Positions 44,378-57,200 of a DNA stretch of 64,000 bases are shown here, piece after piece; the first letter of the stretch is position 1; the number at the start of each line of letters is the position of its first letter. The stretch spans positions 160,529-224,528 of the forward strand of contig BDDD01001355.1 of the NCBI GenBank assembly GCA_001972305.1, read 5' to 3'. The DNA comes from Cephalotus follicularis (lineage: Eukaryota; Streptophyta; Magnoliopsida; Oxalidales; Cephalotaceae). The notes beneath the pieces are model-generated. The model did not search any database and was not told where the DNA came from. It worked only from the letters and a program-made list of their open reading frames with translations. Position numbers and translations under genes: made by a program.

Positions 44378-46246
44378 TCAAACAAACAAGTGCGGATATC
44401 GCTCCCCAATATGCTCCTCCAGCTCCCAAGTAGCCTCACGTTCGGGATGATTTCTCCACAGCACTTTCACAAAAGAAACGGTCTTGCTACGTGTCACCCG
44501 TTCCTGTCGATCCAGAATAGCCTCAGCTGCCTCATCACAAGATAGGTCCTCCCGAATACTGTCCAACGGATAATGAACCACATGTAGGGGATGATACTGA
44601 TAACCTCTCAGCAAAGACACGTGGAACACGTTATGGACGTGTGCTAACTGCGGAGGCAAAGCTAAACGATAAGCAACCGCGCCTACCTTTTCCAGAACTT
44701 CGAAAGGCCCGATAAACCGCGGACTCAACTTTCCCTTCAGCCCAAAACATCGGACTCCCTTCCAAGGCAAAACTTTCAAGAACACATGTTCTCCCACCTT
44801 GAACTCCAAGTCCCTCCGATGTCTGTCCGCATAACTCTTCTGTCGAGATTGAGCTGCCTTCAATCTCTCCCTTGCTATAGTCACTTTCTCTGTAGTGATC
44901 AGCACTAGCTCGGGTCCCTCAATAACTCGCTCTCCAACCTCATCCCAACATGTCGGAGCTCGACACTTCCTCCCATAAAGAGCTTCAAACGGAGCCATAC
45001 CGATACTAGCATGCCAACTGTTATTGTAGGCAAAATCCACCAAGCTCAAATACTCATCCCAGCTCCCAGTCCACTCCAAAACACAAGACCTCAACATATC
45101 CTCCAAGGTCTGGATGGTCCTTTCAGTCTGCCCATCTGTCTGTGGATGGAACGCTGTACTGTAACTGAGCCTAGTACCCCAAGCATTCTGAAACCCTTTC
45201 CAAAACCGCGAAGTGAAACGAGGATCCCTATCCAAAACAATGGATACCGGAGTCCCATGTAGTCTCACTATCTCCTGCTGAAACACTTTAGCCAAACGAT
45301 CCACCAAAAAGTCCTCTCGGATAGCCAAGAAGTGAGCCGATTTAGTCAATCGATCCACTACTACCCAGATAGCATCGTTCCTCTTGAAAGTTCTCTGTAA
45401 ACCTGTCACAAAGTCCATCGATATACTTTCCCATTTCCATACTGGGACTTCTAAGGGCTGTAACAAACCACTAGCACGTTGGTGTTCAATCTTTACCTGC
45501 TGACAGATCAAACACTTCCCAACATACTCCGCTACATCCCTTTTTATTCCATTCCACCAGAAGTTCTTCTTCAAGTCCCTATACATTTTCGTAGAACCCG
45601 GATGTATAGAAAATGGAGAACTATGTGCTTCTGACAAAACAGCATTTCTGATAGAAGTATTTGACGGAACGCACAACCGATTACCCAGCCATATCACACC
45701 ATGCTCATCCATACGAAACTCTGTCTGCTTACCCTTTTCAACATTCTGGACTAAGGCCCAAAGCTCTCCATCATCATTTTGAGCTGTCTTAATCCGAGAT
45801 ATAAGAGTAGGCTCTACATTCATTGCAGCAACACAACATTCAGAACCCCGAACATACAGATGTAAATCCATCCGCTCCATATCAGCTATCAACTGCGGCT
45901 GAGTAAGCAAAGCCGCTACACTCCCAAAACTCTTCCGACTAAGAGCATCAGCTACCACATTTGCTTTACCAGGATGGTACTGAGTATTTAGATCATAGTC
46001 TTTCAGAAGTTCTAACCACCTTCTCTGACGCATGTTCAACTCTTTCCGCGTAAAGATATACTTGAGACTCTTATGATCGGTAAAGACGTCACAAGTTTCT
46101 CCGTACAAGTAGTGCCTCCAGATCTTCAACGCAAACACTACTGCTGCCAACTCAAGATCATGTGTAGGATAGTTAACTTCATAAAACTTCAACTGTCTCG
46201 AAGCATAAGCTATCACATGACCGTGCTGCATCAAGACACACCCCAA
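44378..46246 (-). pseudogene. Gypsy-A RNase H, integrase and chromodomain (long intact ORF)
   Basis: 622 codons. RNase H part: [39 protein letters not shown] and [10 protein letters not shown]. Integrase zinc region: [13 protein letters not shown], then [11 protein letters not shown]. Core: [10 protein letters not shown] (first Asp), [16 protein letters not shown] (second Asp), [20 protein letters not shown] (Glu). The C-terminal chromodomain-like module has [19 protein letters not shown] and [17 protein letters not shown], ending RYPHLFV. All catalytic residues are present. The first RNase H Asp (SDASKKG) lies just upstream of this ORF, beyond a stop near 46362. Confidence 0.92.
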
Positions 46247-46852
46247 ACCCTTCTTAGAAGCATCGCTGTAAATCTGGTATCCACCCGATCCAGATGGTAA
46301 ACGAAGGATCGGTGCTGATACAAGACCATACTTCAGTTTCTCGAAACTTGCTTCACGCTCTTAATTCCATTCAAACTTAGCTCACTTCCTCATAAGCTGA
46401 GTTAGTGGTAAGGCAATAGAGGAAAAGCCTTCCACAAACCGCCTATAATATCCAGCCAAGTCCAAAAAGCTCCTAACCCCCGTCACTGTGGTAGGTCTCG
46501 GCCATTTAGTAATAGCCTCAACTTTAGCAGGATCCACACTAATCCCTTCAGCTGTAACCACATGACCCAAAAACGCCACTTGTTCCAACCAGAACTCACA
46601 CTTTGAAAACTTTGCGTATAACTGATTCTTCCTCAGAATACCCAGCACAATGCGAAGCTGTTCTTCATGTTCTTCCTTCGACTTGGAATAAACGAGGATG
46701 TCATCTATGAATACAATCACAAACTGATCCAAGTACTCATGAAACACCCTATTCATCAGATCCATGAAAACTGCCGGTGCATTAGTGAGTCCGAAAGGCA
46801 TCACCAGAAACTCATAATGCCCATACCGAGTACGGAAAGCAATTTTAGGCAC
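46247..46852 (-). pseudogene. Gypsy-A RT C-terminal half and connection
   Basis: Reads [20 protein letters not shown], then [16 protein letters not shown] (RT active site FIDD), [20 protein letters not shown] and [17 protein letters not shown]. Stops at 46380 and 46362 separate it from RNase H. Confidence 0.9.
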
Positions 46853-47520
46853 ATCTTCATCTTTAGACGAAGCTGATGATAACCCGATCTCAAATGGATC
46901 TTAGAGAAATACCGAGCACCATGGAGTTGATCAAACAAGTCATCAATCCTAGGTAGCGGGTATTTATTCCGAACAGTAATCCGATTCAACTCTCTGTAGT
47001 CTATGCATAGCCTCATAGACCCATCCTTCTTCTTCACAAAAAGAACTGGAGCACCCCATGGTGAAACACTAGGCCGAATGAAACCTCGATCTAACAGCTC
47101 TTGCAACTGTTCCTTTAACTCTTGCAGTTCTAACGGTGCCATTCTGTAAGGTGCCTTAGATAAAGGTGCCGCTCCAGGAATGAGTTCGATGGTAAACTCC
47201 ACTCCCCGTTGCGGTGGCAAACCCGGTAACTCCTCCGGAAGCACAACAGAAAATTCTCTGACCACAGGATAGTCTTCAAGGCGAGGCTCAACCTTTGAGA
47301 CATCCTTCACAACAGTTAAGAAACCTTCCGCGTCCTTAGCCACCAACTTCCTAGCCTTCACAGATGATATAACCTTCACTTCTTTTCTCGGTCGTGAAAC
47401 CTGATAAATAAAATCAGGTCTATTCACATCCCCAAACAGAACCCTCCGAGCGTAGCAATCAATCGTAGCCCGATGACGATCCAACCAGTTCATACCCATA
47501 ATCATATCGAAGTCATACAT
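46801..47520 (-). pseudogene. Gypsy-A protease end and RT N-terminal half
   Basis: Begins [15 protein letters not shown] (protease end). The linker is [20 protein letters not shown], then [40 protein letters not shown] and [17 protein letters not shown] one-base shift near 46855 moves the frame to the next ORF. Confidence 0.9.
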
Positions 47521-48249
47521 ATCAATAGGCAGGAGATCCGCATCTCAAACCCGATCATCGAAAACAAGAGGACAATCATAAAAACACTCAGATATCACAA
47601 CAGAAGAACCCGTAGGGGTCGAAAGAACCACAGCTGGATCAAGCAACTGTGAAGACATCCCAATATGCCGAACAAAAGACCTCGCTACAATCGAGTGGGT
47701 CGATCCAGTATCATACAAAACATAAGCCCTACGGTTACCAACAGAAATAAAGCCCGAAACAGTACCTGGTGCATTAGCAGCCTGCTGAGTCGTGATAGCA
47801 AAGACACGACCTCCCACATTGCGCATTCCATGATCTGCGTTGTTCCCCTTCCTTTCCTTCGCACGAGGATCAGGACAATCCTTCACGAAATGTCCCTTCT
47901 GACCACATACAAAACAGACCCCGATAGCCTTGTAGCACACTCCCACCGGATGCTGTCTACCATATACATCACATTTGGCAATCTGGACATCCGCAGCTCC
48001 CTGTGTCTGCCTTTGATCATTTCCGGGCTGTTGCTGTCCCCGGTTATCATTCCTCCTTCCTCGCTTGCCATTTCTATTCTTATTATTCTGTCCAGAACCT
48101 AGCCCCTGAGAATCTCCTTTGTTTCTCTTCCTGTCACTCTCCTAACGAGCTGCTTGGAAATCTAACCTTTCCAGCTCTATGTTTTTCGCTGCATTCGCCA
48201 CTTCAGAAACATCAGCAAACCTGGTGTTGATCAGTTTACCCCAGAGCTG
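47521..48249 (-). pseudogene. Gypsy-A gag zinc knuckle and protease
   Basis: CCHC knuckle CFVCGQKGHFVKDC lies near 47905, and the protease active site YVLYDTGSTHSIVARSF near 47695, with a normal DTG. A stop in the 47521-47544 interval cuts it from the next ORF. The part at 47947-48249 joins it to gag and is broken by stops and frame changes; it reads as Gln/Gly/Asn/Arg-rich linker. Confidence 0.85.
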
Positions 48250-48918
48250 TTAGTGTAACTTCCACTTGAACTTTTCTGCCTGCTCCAGTGCTGTCCCCGT
48301 CGCGGACCCAGAAAAACCAGCAAGCCTAGTGAAACGAGTCAGAAACTCCGTGACCGACTCTCCATCCTTCTGTTTGGTATTGATGAACTCCCTGGCATAA
48401 GCCTCCTTATCAGCAGCGGGAAAGCACTGCTGATAAAAGACTTCACAAAACTCGGACCAGGTCAAAGTCTCCGCATAGTTGCCACCCTTAGCCAAATCCA
48501 CAGCTTTCCACCATTTCTGAGCATCACCCTCAAGCTTGTAAACAACTAGCTTAATCTTCTGCTCGTCACTACAACCAAGCACATCGAAGATTTTGTCCAT
48601 ATGAGCAATCCAGTGTTCAGCCTCCACTGGAGTCACGGCTGAGCTGAAAGACTGCGGTCTCTGCTTTTGGAACCGCTCTAGCCAGATATAAGTAGGTGTG
48701 TCAGTCCTGCCCCCAGCTTCTTTTCCCAACTGAACATCAGCTGGAGCATCCTCAGCAACAACCGGCTCTCTACGGTCTTGATCCTGATTCTGCTCACCTA
48801 ACACGCGTCGTACCTCCTGAGCGACTGCCTGCCGTACTAGCTCCTCCATAGTAGGCTCATTTCTGACACCCTGAGCCTCAACGGGTGCAGTCCTCCGAAC
48901 AGCGTTCCTTGTACGTGC
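48250..48918 (-). CDS. Gypsy-A gag N-terminal part (capsid)
   Basis: The likely start is the ATG at 48918 (MARTRNAVRRTAPVE), matching the A' gag start. The frame is open further upstream to 49032, but that leader is in the 5' untranslated region and its hydrophobic sequence looks fortuitous. Capsid phrases are TYIWLERFQKQRPQSFSSAV, WIAHMDKIFDVLGCSDEQKI and KLEGDAQKWWKAV. A stop at about 48250 ends it before the zinc knuckle, so gag is divided in two. Confidence 0.85.
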   Translation of the reverse strand, partial: ARTRNAVRRTAPVEAQGVRNEPTMEELVRQAVAQEVRRVLGEQNQDQDRREPVVAEDAPADVQLGKEAGGRTDTPTYIWLERFQKQRPQSFSSAVTPVEAEHWIAHMDKIFDVLGCSDEQKIKLVVYKLEGDAQKWWKAVDLAKGGNYAETLTWSEFCEVFYQQCFPAADKEAYAREFINTKQKDGESVTEFLTRFTRLAGFSGSATGTALEQAEKFKWKLH

Positions 48919-49069
48919 CATATACGAAAAGGCACCCAGAACATAAAACATCATAAATAACAAAAACCGAAACAGAAAACATATCATAAGACCATAACGG
49001 AAAAGCCTAACCCAGTGTCTACCCAATCTCACAGGTCAAACCTAGTTAGGTCTTCTAAGGAAATAAAAC

Positions 49070-49085
49070 CTCTCTCTAATACCAA
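49070..49085 (-). other. Gypsy-A primer binding site, weak
   Basis: Minus strand TTTTGGTATTAGAGAG, four bases from the 5' LTR. It differs from the initiator-Met site (TGGTATCAGAGC) at two or more positions, so it may be mutated or use another tRNA. Confidence 0.55.
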
Positions 49086-50015
49086 AATCTGTAACACCCG
49101 CGGACGGCGGGAGTAGTCACAGGTCATAATACAAAACCTATCATAACATATCAGCCAAAACGTGGCACTCTTATCATAACTGAAACATTAAAACTTAATG
49201 TTTTTGGAAAGACTTAAAACATGTTTAAGTTCCAAATTTAAAACATAAAAACATAAGCATCATTGTTTATGACCACTAGACATAAAACACAGGGATCACA
49301 CTCCTAGGGATCCAAAGACATAGGGTAGTCATCTCTCGTTCACACATTTCCCCGCTGCTCCCGATAACCTGCTGCATGGAAAACAAAAACGCGGCTGAGC
49401 AAACCTCAGTACGGATAAGAGAAATAAAAACAGTGAACGATAATTTAAAAGCAGTAAGATTTCAAATAAATTCATAACAGAAATCTTAAGCAAATGAACA
49501 GTTTAATCATATTCGAATACCAATTTCATATCTTTCGAAACATTTACGAAACATTTGAAAATGTCATTTCACGATTCACAGAATCATACTGAGCCACATA
49601 CATATCGTATCATATGATTAAAGTCGGAATCATTTCTAATTATCAAAACCAATTTCATTTTCGAATCATAATCCAATTCATAAAACGAAGGAACATAGCA
49701 TAAAACAAAACTGATTTCAGTTCAAAAATCAGATAGCCAAGGAATGATAGAAATCCATACCTTAGACGTTCACAATCCACTTATGGATAGATGATTTAAA
49801 TCAATCTCCACTTGAAGCACAACAATCTAAAAGACACCCAAAATCATTCATATAAGAGTCTAAGACACATCAGAAACATTAAACAGACTCATTACTGTGT
49901 TTGGAAAAGACTCGGATCGATTCGAGGAACAAACGAATCAAAACAGTTGAAAACAGTACTTTTCTGGACAAAACAGACGAATGTTACAGAGCACAAGCCA
50001 ACTGGAGAAGCTTGG

Positions 50016-50179
50016 CAGTCGACTAATCACAAGGGCAAGCCGACTACACAAGACAGACTACAGGCAGTCGACTGTCACTTAGATCCAGTCGACTACACAA
50101 CCCAAGCCAATCGACTGTGTTCATATGGCAGTCGACTACTCATCCAATCCAGCGGACTGTCCACAAGAACAGCCGACTG
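50016..50179. repeat. 21-bp-phased word array in Gypsy-A 5' LTR
   Basis: Copy of the 43010-43173 array with the same 21/28-bp step pattern and a few base changes. Confidence 0.88.
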
Positions 50180-50964
50180 TTCTGGACGACAGAACAGCAG
50201 AAACTTGATAATTTCAATACAGAAACTGATTCAAACGAGTACAACGTTAAACCAGAGACACAAGGACATAAATATATGACCATATATGACATGTAGATGA
50301 CATAGAAACACATAATTGACACAAAATAAGATGATCAATGGCTCAACTTTAAAAGAAAGAAATAACTCCTTAAACACAAGCACATGTTCAAGTCCAAATT
50401 CTCTGCCCATGTTCAATAACAGACATTTAAAACCAGATTGTGACAAGTCATGGTACACAAAACATGTTGACAAACTTACTAACACCATGACAGAACATAT
50501 ACATACATAGGAATTCAAAACTTAGAGGACACTAAGAACACTAACAACAAAACCAAAAGACTAGTGAAATGAATCATTACAGTGGGATTACGAACCTGCA
50601 ATGATTGTCCAGAACACGAAAAACACAGCAAGAACACCACCACTAATTTGTTACTCGGCTGTGAACAAAACAGAAGAAGAAGGAAACCAAAATACATAAC
50701 AGTCTTAACAAACTAAAGGAACTCAACCAAATAACAATGGAGGACTAAGATTACCTCTGTAGACTGACGAACCACTCCCCAGCAATTCACACAGGCTTCA
50801 AAGGGCAGAATTCGGCAGTGAGATATGGAGGAAACGAATGGCATATCCAAACACACTAGCACTCTTAAAACAGGAAAGAGATGAGTGATTTGAGGGATGA
50901 ATAAGGAATAAAGGGGGACAAAAATCAGTTTAATATGGATAGGAAAGATTGAAGACGTGTGGAT

Positions 50965-51080
50965 TTTATGAGGGGAAAGAAAGAGCTTCGGGAGAGGAGA
51001 GGAAGAAAGAAAGGAAAGAAAAGAAGAAAGAAGAAAGAAAAGGAAAAAGGAAAAAGGAAGAAAAAGAAAGAAAATAAATT
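50965..51080. repeat. Purine-rich (GAAA/GGAA) tract in Gypsy-A 5' LTR
   Basis: More than 90 percent A/G over about 110 bp; same tract at 43950-44070 in the 3' LTR. The 5' LTR copy has a short extra AAAGG unit, a sign of slippage. Confidence 0.8.
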
Positions 51081-51354
51081 AAAATAAAATAAAGGAAATA
51101 AATGAAATGTTTTAATAATGTTTAAAAGTTATAAAATAAAATAAAATTTTGATAAAATAGAATTTATTAATATAAGCCCAACCCACATAGCAATAACATA
51201 TCAAAATATTTAGGCTGGTATCAAACAGCCCAAATCACATACGCCCAAAACACAGGGCAACCGGACTTCAAAATTAACCAAATTAAAAAGCCCGAAAACA
51301 AACACATAAAAAGACCGTAAAAACACATACAAACCGGCAGGGTATTACAATAAA

Positions 51355-54238
51355 TATGCTTTCTTTTGAATTTTGGGCTTATGTGTAATAATAGATAAGA
51401 GAAGGATATGTTAAGCTAAGGTTTAAATGAGAATTGTGGAAGTTGGAGGATATAAGTGCAAAGCTTCTTGAAGAAGATTCCAACTTCCAAGACAAATGAC
51501 GGCTTAAGTTGGGATTAGTGTGGAGATATCTTGATATTTGGCCATCCTTTCTTCTAGCTTCTGCAGGTTAGAGAGAGAGTTTTAGAGAGAGAGAGTTCTA
51601 GTTTTCTTCTTCTTCTCATTCTTGCGCCTGGACCAGTAGCAGTTGAAGCTTTCCGAGCGCAGCAATGGAAGAAGCAGACAAGGTAAAGGAAAGAAGCAGA
51701 CAAACCAGAGGAAGAAAGTAGCAGAGAAGAAGGGACGTTAACGTCCAAGGAAGTAGCAAGAACTGTGAGTGGCACATCCTTTCTTTTAAAGCATTTTATT
51801 GTTCATCTTATTTTCTTGAGATTTCTTCTCCTCAGCTTCAGTTTGAGTAAGTGAGTTATGATGGGAAGTTCTTTTCCCTAATGTCTTATGTTAACCATTC
51901 TTTTTGAGTGGAGTTTTCCCAGAGCCCAGAGCAAGATGTTATGTATCCTTTATATCGATCATCTTTGGATGAGATGACGTGTATGTGTTCACCCCCCCTC
52001 CTCAGCGTACCTATTGTCTATGATGGGTTGTTGAGCAAGTCTGACCCCAGGTCCTACCTGGACTCCTTACATTGTGGCTACGACAGTGTACAGGTTTGAG
52101 CGCAGCTGAACACACATGTACAAGCTCCTTCCTCTTCGGACTATCATCACAGGATGAGAAGTTGAGTGAGTCTATCCCCGGATTCCATACCTGGATCTCC
52201 TTGCATTGTTGCTAGGACAATGCAAGGGTTTGAGTACAATTGAGCTAAGTTATCAGATTTAGTAGTATAGAGAGCCTTTCAGTAGGTTTTCTAGAGGAGG
52301 ACCTTGTCCTCGAACTTTTAGTCCCCAACCCAGCATTCAGTGATGCAGTAAGCAAAGCACAGATGAGTCGATAGGTAAGCTACCCAGCTCGGCTTAGGCC
52401 AAAAGAACAGAAAGTACATATGAGTCAGCAGGTAAGCTGCCCAGCTCGGCTTAGGCCAAAAGAACAAAAAGTACAGATGAGTCGGCAGGTAAGCTGCCCA
52501 GCTCGGCTTAGGCCAAAAATCAGCTCAGCTCAGGCCACTATAAGTTGGCAAGTATATTTATGTAATCAGCAAAGCAAGCATAGCAGAGAAAAGCCAGTTT
52601 CCAGCTTAGTTGTTCTCCTCGGGTTTTAGCCGAGAAGGACCCATGTTCTTTTTCAAATCTCTTTCTTTTAATCAGTTGTATTCTTTTGTTTATTTCAGCT
52701 TTCATGAATATTCTAGAACTAGCTAAGCAGAGAAAAGTGTAAGTTTTCTTCAAGTACTTTGAGCGTCCTTTATTGTATGCCATGACGTATATTTTGCTTA
52801 TAGCTCACTTCCCAGTTGGGATATTAATCATGTTCATGGTAAGTTTTCTTCAGCGTATTCCTTTCATGAATGCAACAGAGGATATTTTGTTCCTAGTCAC
52901 TTAGTCAGTTGGACTAATCCCCTCACAGATTATTTTGCAGACCAGCCAACCGGAGGAGACCCTCCAGCTCAGCAGTAGATAGCTAAGCAAGGTAGTTTTT
53001 GAGCTCAGCACCATGGAACACCAGCTCGGGCTTTTAGCTTTGCATTGCATTGGGCATTCCTTCGGGTTCCCTTACCTCCTTTTTGTTGTATGGTTGTCGG
53101 GTGATGTTTTGTTGTGATATTCTTTTGATGTAGAGAAAGATAAGGATATGTTATTCTTTTGCCTGCCAGGGAAGGCAGTGTATGTTTATGCCAGGGACGG
53201 CATTGTATGTTATACAAGGGCACAAATATGTAATGGATTTATACTTTCGAGGAACTTTATGGATGTTTTGACTTTGTAAATGTGTTTATTTTGTGATTTC
53301 ATGGATATTTCATGTTATGAGTTTTTAGTTATCAGGTCTGTCCCGGGTGCTGGGGAGCCCTTGGGTTTCTAGCGGGGGATAGCCCAGCAGGGGTGTTATG
53401 TTTATGCTTGGGAGCACGGGTTATGTTCAAAGAGCCTTACCCCGGGGAGGCCAGGTGTCCCCAGGGTGATGATGATGTTGGGCTTTAAGAAGGGAGCAGG
53501 GAAGGTGTCCCTGGAGAGAGTGGCCAAGGGTGCCATGTTAGAGTAAGTCCCGTGACGAGTTATATGTTAAGTGCTTATCTTTTTAAGTTAAACGGTGCGC
53601 TTGATGTCTGTTTTGTTATGTGATCCTTAGGGACATGCAGAGGAGGTTGTACGCCGGGGGACAATTTATGTATGCGTGGTCTCATGTGTGGAGTTTAAAT
53701 GATCACGTGAGGCGTGCGTGGGTTTCTCCCCGGGTGTTAGTTATGCGTAGCATTTTGGAACTTGAGCTAAGGATGTTTTAGCCCGGGAAGGACAGACCCA
53801 AGGACAAGGGGTGTCCCCGGGCATGTTGGACCACAGGTTGTTAAGAGAGCTCGTGAGTTGCACGTGTGTGCTCTCCCCGGGCATGTTATTGCGCGTTAGC
53901 CCAGGCCCTCTCCCCAGGCATGTCTTTGCGCGTTAAGTTAAGTGATCATGTGAGGAGCACGTGGGTGTTCTCCTCGGGCTTAAGTGATACGGCGCGTTTG
54001 GAGCCTTGGTTAAGTAGAGCTTTGGGCACAAGCAGGAGAGGAGTTGGATCCCTTGCCCCGGTTGCCCCGTTAGCTGCGCACCCAGCCCAGTCTTTCTCCT
54101 CCGGCTTTTTGCGCGATAGGTTCCTGGGGAGTTTTAAGACAGCTCCTCGGGCAGTTTCAATTCGAGAGGGTTGTTGGCAGGAGTGCCATCCCCGGCAGGG
54201 CACGTGTCCCATAGAGTGAGCGGGAACGGGTCCTGACA
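51355..54238 (+). repeat. Solo LTR B2, main piece
   Basis: Continuation of B2 after Gypsy-A. It contains the tandem repeat at 52350-52520, the conserved block at 52895-52940 and a GC-richer 3' half with repeated CCCCGGG-like phrases. No protein-like ORF. Confidence 0.85.
52350..52525 (+). repeat. 55-60-bp tandem repeat in B2
   Basis: Three units of about 56 bp containing GATGAGTCGRYAGGTAAGCT and CAGCTCGGCTTAGGCC, nearly identical to each other, starting near 52362, 52418 and 52475. Confidence 0.85.
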
Positions 54239-54243
54239 GATCA

Positions 54244-57200
54244 GCCTTTCAACGAAACCATGTAAAATAAACATTCATATAAAACTTAATAAATGCATAA
54301 TTAAAATGTTGATATAGTAATGCTATGCATGTGTTGAAACGTTGGTAGCATGCCCTGCCCTCGTGGTTCATCATATACTGAATAGATCTAACAATCACCT
54401 TGCCTCTATCTAGAAGGGGGAAAGAAAAAGGAGGGAGTTAGTCTAAATGACTAAGTGAGTAGAAACAATAAATGCATCTCCCATAACTATATACCAAATA
54501 AAAGGAGAAATAATATAAGCTCAAGGTAGAAAACAAGGTAAATCCATGGCAAGAAATGAAATCAAGGATCACAAAGGAAATCAAGATGCAACTAGGATCC
54601 ACAAAAGAAAAAAGATTCACAAAAAGTACACAAACTCTAAAAGATAATCAAGATCCACAACCCTATCAAGATGCCCGAATGCAACGAGATTAATAATGTA
54701 TACAAGAACCACAATGTGAATAAGATCTACAAAGACACCCAAGATCAACAAGGATATCCAGATCCACAAAGGAATATCAAGATCCATGAGGATATCAAGA
54801 TCAACAAAGGGTATCGAAATTCTCAATGATATCAAGTTTCACAAAAGAGGTCCTCAAGGATGACAAGATCATCTCAATACTCAACAATCAAATTCCACAA
54901 TTATGACCATAGACATTAACAAGGCTCCATAAATGAAACTCGGAAGTCAACGATAACAGTTTCGTTGAACAAACTCAAAGCTCAGGACTTCTCAAGTACA
55001 ATAAAATATCAAGAATTACGGATATGGTCAACAATCATGAAAATCACAATAGCACGACTCCAATGAAATAACCAGTGACTCAACAAGGAAGTCCACTGAA
55101 CAAATATCATACTCAAGACACCAATCAAATACATGAGAGTCACAATAATATCAAGTATCTGGATATCAAAGCTTAAAGATACGATCATGACAATATCAAT
55201 ATCAAGGATGTAATATGTGCCCAGGAAAGCATATAAATATAAGAGGATGCTGGCACCAATCATATCACTGTCTCATAGCTACCGCCAAATCACATGGTAA
55301 TACAATCTGCTCTGCCGCCAAATCACATGGCGTCATATCATATCACCGCCAAATCCCATGGCGTCATATCATAACCGTTGCAGCAAATAATATACATATA
55401 GGCCAATAGGCTACAGGATGTGATCATCATCCATCATACACCGGTGCAGAGTGCCTATGGTAAGCATAATATCCATACCTCGACCGAAGGGACGTCATTA
55501 TTTCACGGATCTGCCCTCGTTGGAATCACATACAAAACCTCGACCGAGGGGACGTTGATATTTCACGGATCTGCCCTTGTCGGAATCACATAGCAGAGCC
55601 TCGACCGAGGGGATGTCGTTATTTCACGGATCTGCCCTCGTCGAAATCACATACAGAGCCTCGATCAAGGGGTCGTCGTTATTTCACGGATATGCCCTCG
55701 TCGGAATCACATACAGAGCCTCCACCAAGGGGACGTCGTTATTTCACGGATCTGCCCTCGTCAGAATCACATAGCCAATACGGTCAAATGGATGAGGGAT
55801 AGAAAGTCTGCTGCACTCACACTCAACATACCATCATAGACAATAAATAGTATGCCGCAGATCCAGGTATGGAACCCGAGGGCAGTTCCCACATAGCACC
55901 CCATCATAGACCAATGATAAGTTAGAAATCCCGATACCCAGCATCAGAGTATAACATTGTATAACAATATGACAAGTCACAATATCACAAATGTGAGAAG
56001 GTGACCAAGTCACCCAGAACATCAAGCATACATCCGCTCGGAAATCATATCACAAATAAACATGCTCAACAAAAGACATACGGGATTGCAGATCCCAATT
56101 GAATCATAGCACATCATGAAACATAAATGGGCACATGAATGTATGAGAATCTCAAAGACAAATAAAGATAGGAAGGGAATGTCCCACTCACGGATATCTC
56201 AACAAAACACAAAGTAAAGGTGACATTGTCACCAGAGTCAGAAATAATCATTCAGTTCACAACAATGGTATCACATCAAGGAAGTGTCTCGACAACTCAA
56301 TCAAATATGAAAATCCAAATCCAACTCCAATTCCAAAACAAAGGTATCATAATCAATGGACAAGGAAATATCACGCTTGATTGAACCAATTACCAGGGTA
56401 TACATCACATCAAGGCATTCCCAAGAATAAACGAGATAAAAGAAGGGAATGTTAAAAACAGGAGCTCAATTATGACGATACGGAGATTGAAGAAGTAATT
56501 ATATCTCCGCAGGAGCCCAAATGGATATAACAACAGCAACACTAACAATATATGTCCACAGGAGCCATTGTGGATACGACATTAAGAGACGAAATGAATA
56601 TATGATTACAAAGGTCTCATATCAATGTGAAAGTTCAAACAAGAATACTCAAAAGATTTCCGATTAACCAACAATGAAATCGTCATGTGACAAGTCAGTC
56701 ATATGGTGGAGTCATCAATAAGGTCTATCAACAATTATATAACATTTAAGAAGCACAATCAAAGCATGATCAATGATGGAAACATCAGGAAACAAGTCAT
56801 ATCACGAGATGAAATCCAATAACAAAGGCTATCAACAAGTCATGCCATCAACAAACATGGCATTTAAGAATTTCAATAGAAGCATTAAACTCATCATCAA
56901 AGAATAGCAATAACAAATAATGTAAAGGAAGGAGATGTTCTACTCACAATATCAATGCTGATTACTACCACAGACTAACCCCTTTATGCTTTGAATCAAC
57001 TATCGGATTCCCGTCATCGTTTCGAAATTCTACCTTCCTTCACATTGTATTAACAACATGTATCGTTACGACCTACACACAGAAAGAAAACACTGTCGTC
57101 ATCGGAGCTCTGGCCAGATTTCTGGTCAACCTGCCAAGGTTCCGACGACACCCAAAACAACCCCCAAAAACTACTGGTAAACATATTACTATCGGAGAAC

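Larger units (their letters stand above)
41591..51349 (-). mobile_element. Gypsy-A, chromodomain Ty3-gypsy element, TSD ATAAA
   Basis: Complete minus-strand element with perfect ATAAA duplicates (41586-41590, 51350-51354). LTRs run TGTAACACCC to GGGTATTACA. Internal order is gag, protease, RT, RNase H, integrase, chromodomain (chromovirus, Tekay-like). The LTRs are nearly identical apart from one deletion, making A one of the most recent insertions in the window, and by nesting it is younger than B2, C and D. Gag-pol has several stops and frameshifts. Confidence 0.93.
49090..51349 (-). repeat. Gypsy-A 5' LTR, internally deleted
   Basis: 2260 bp. About 480 bp present at 42110-42595 of the 3' LTR is missing, at a junction near 49606 flanked by CATATCGTATCA-like repeats, consistent with recombination between short repeats. 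Otherwise nearly identical to the 3' LTR. The word array is at 50016-50179 with the same steps. Confidence 0.9.
41538..54238 (+). mobile_element. Solo LTR B2 (Gypsy type) in solo LTR C, TSD GATCA, contains Gypsy-A
   Basis: Starts TGTAACACCCCG and ends GGGTCCTGACA, with perfect GATCA duplicates (41533-41537, 54239-54243). It is interrupted after 53 bp by Gypsy-A and resumes at 51355, giving a total own length of about 2.9 kb, like B1 (2995 bp). Shared block with B1 at 52895-52940. Around 51568-51600 it has a GAGAGA run. No pol inside. Confidence 0.9.

Noticed and set aside
48919..49032. Hydrophobic N-terminal extension (signal peptide) on Gypsy-A gag
   Set aside because: The extension is 5' untranslated sequence read through in frame; the A' homologue starts at the equivalent of 48918.
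53866..54219. 117-codon ORF in solo LTR B2
   Set aside because: It lies in the GC-rich LTR 3' half, overlaps an ORF on the other strand and has no counterpart in B1.
55485..55775. Centromeric satellite
   Set aside because: Only five 60-bp units, confined to one LTR; too short for a satellite array.
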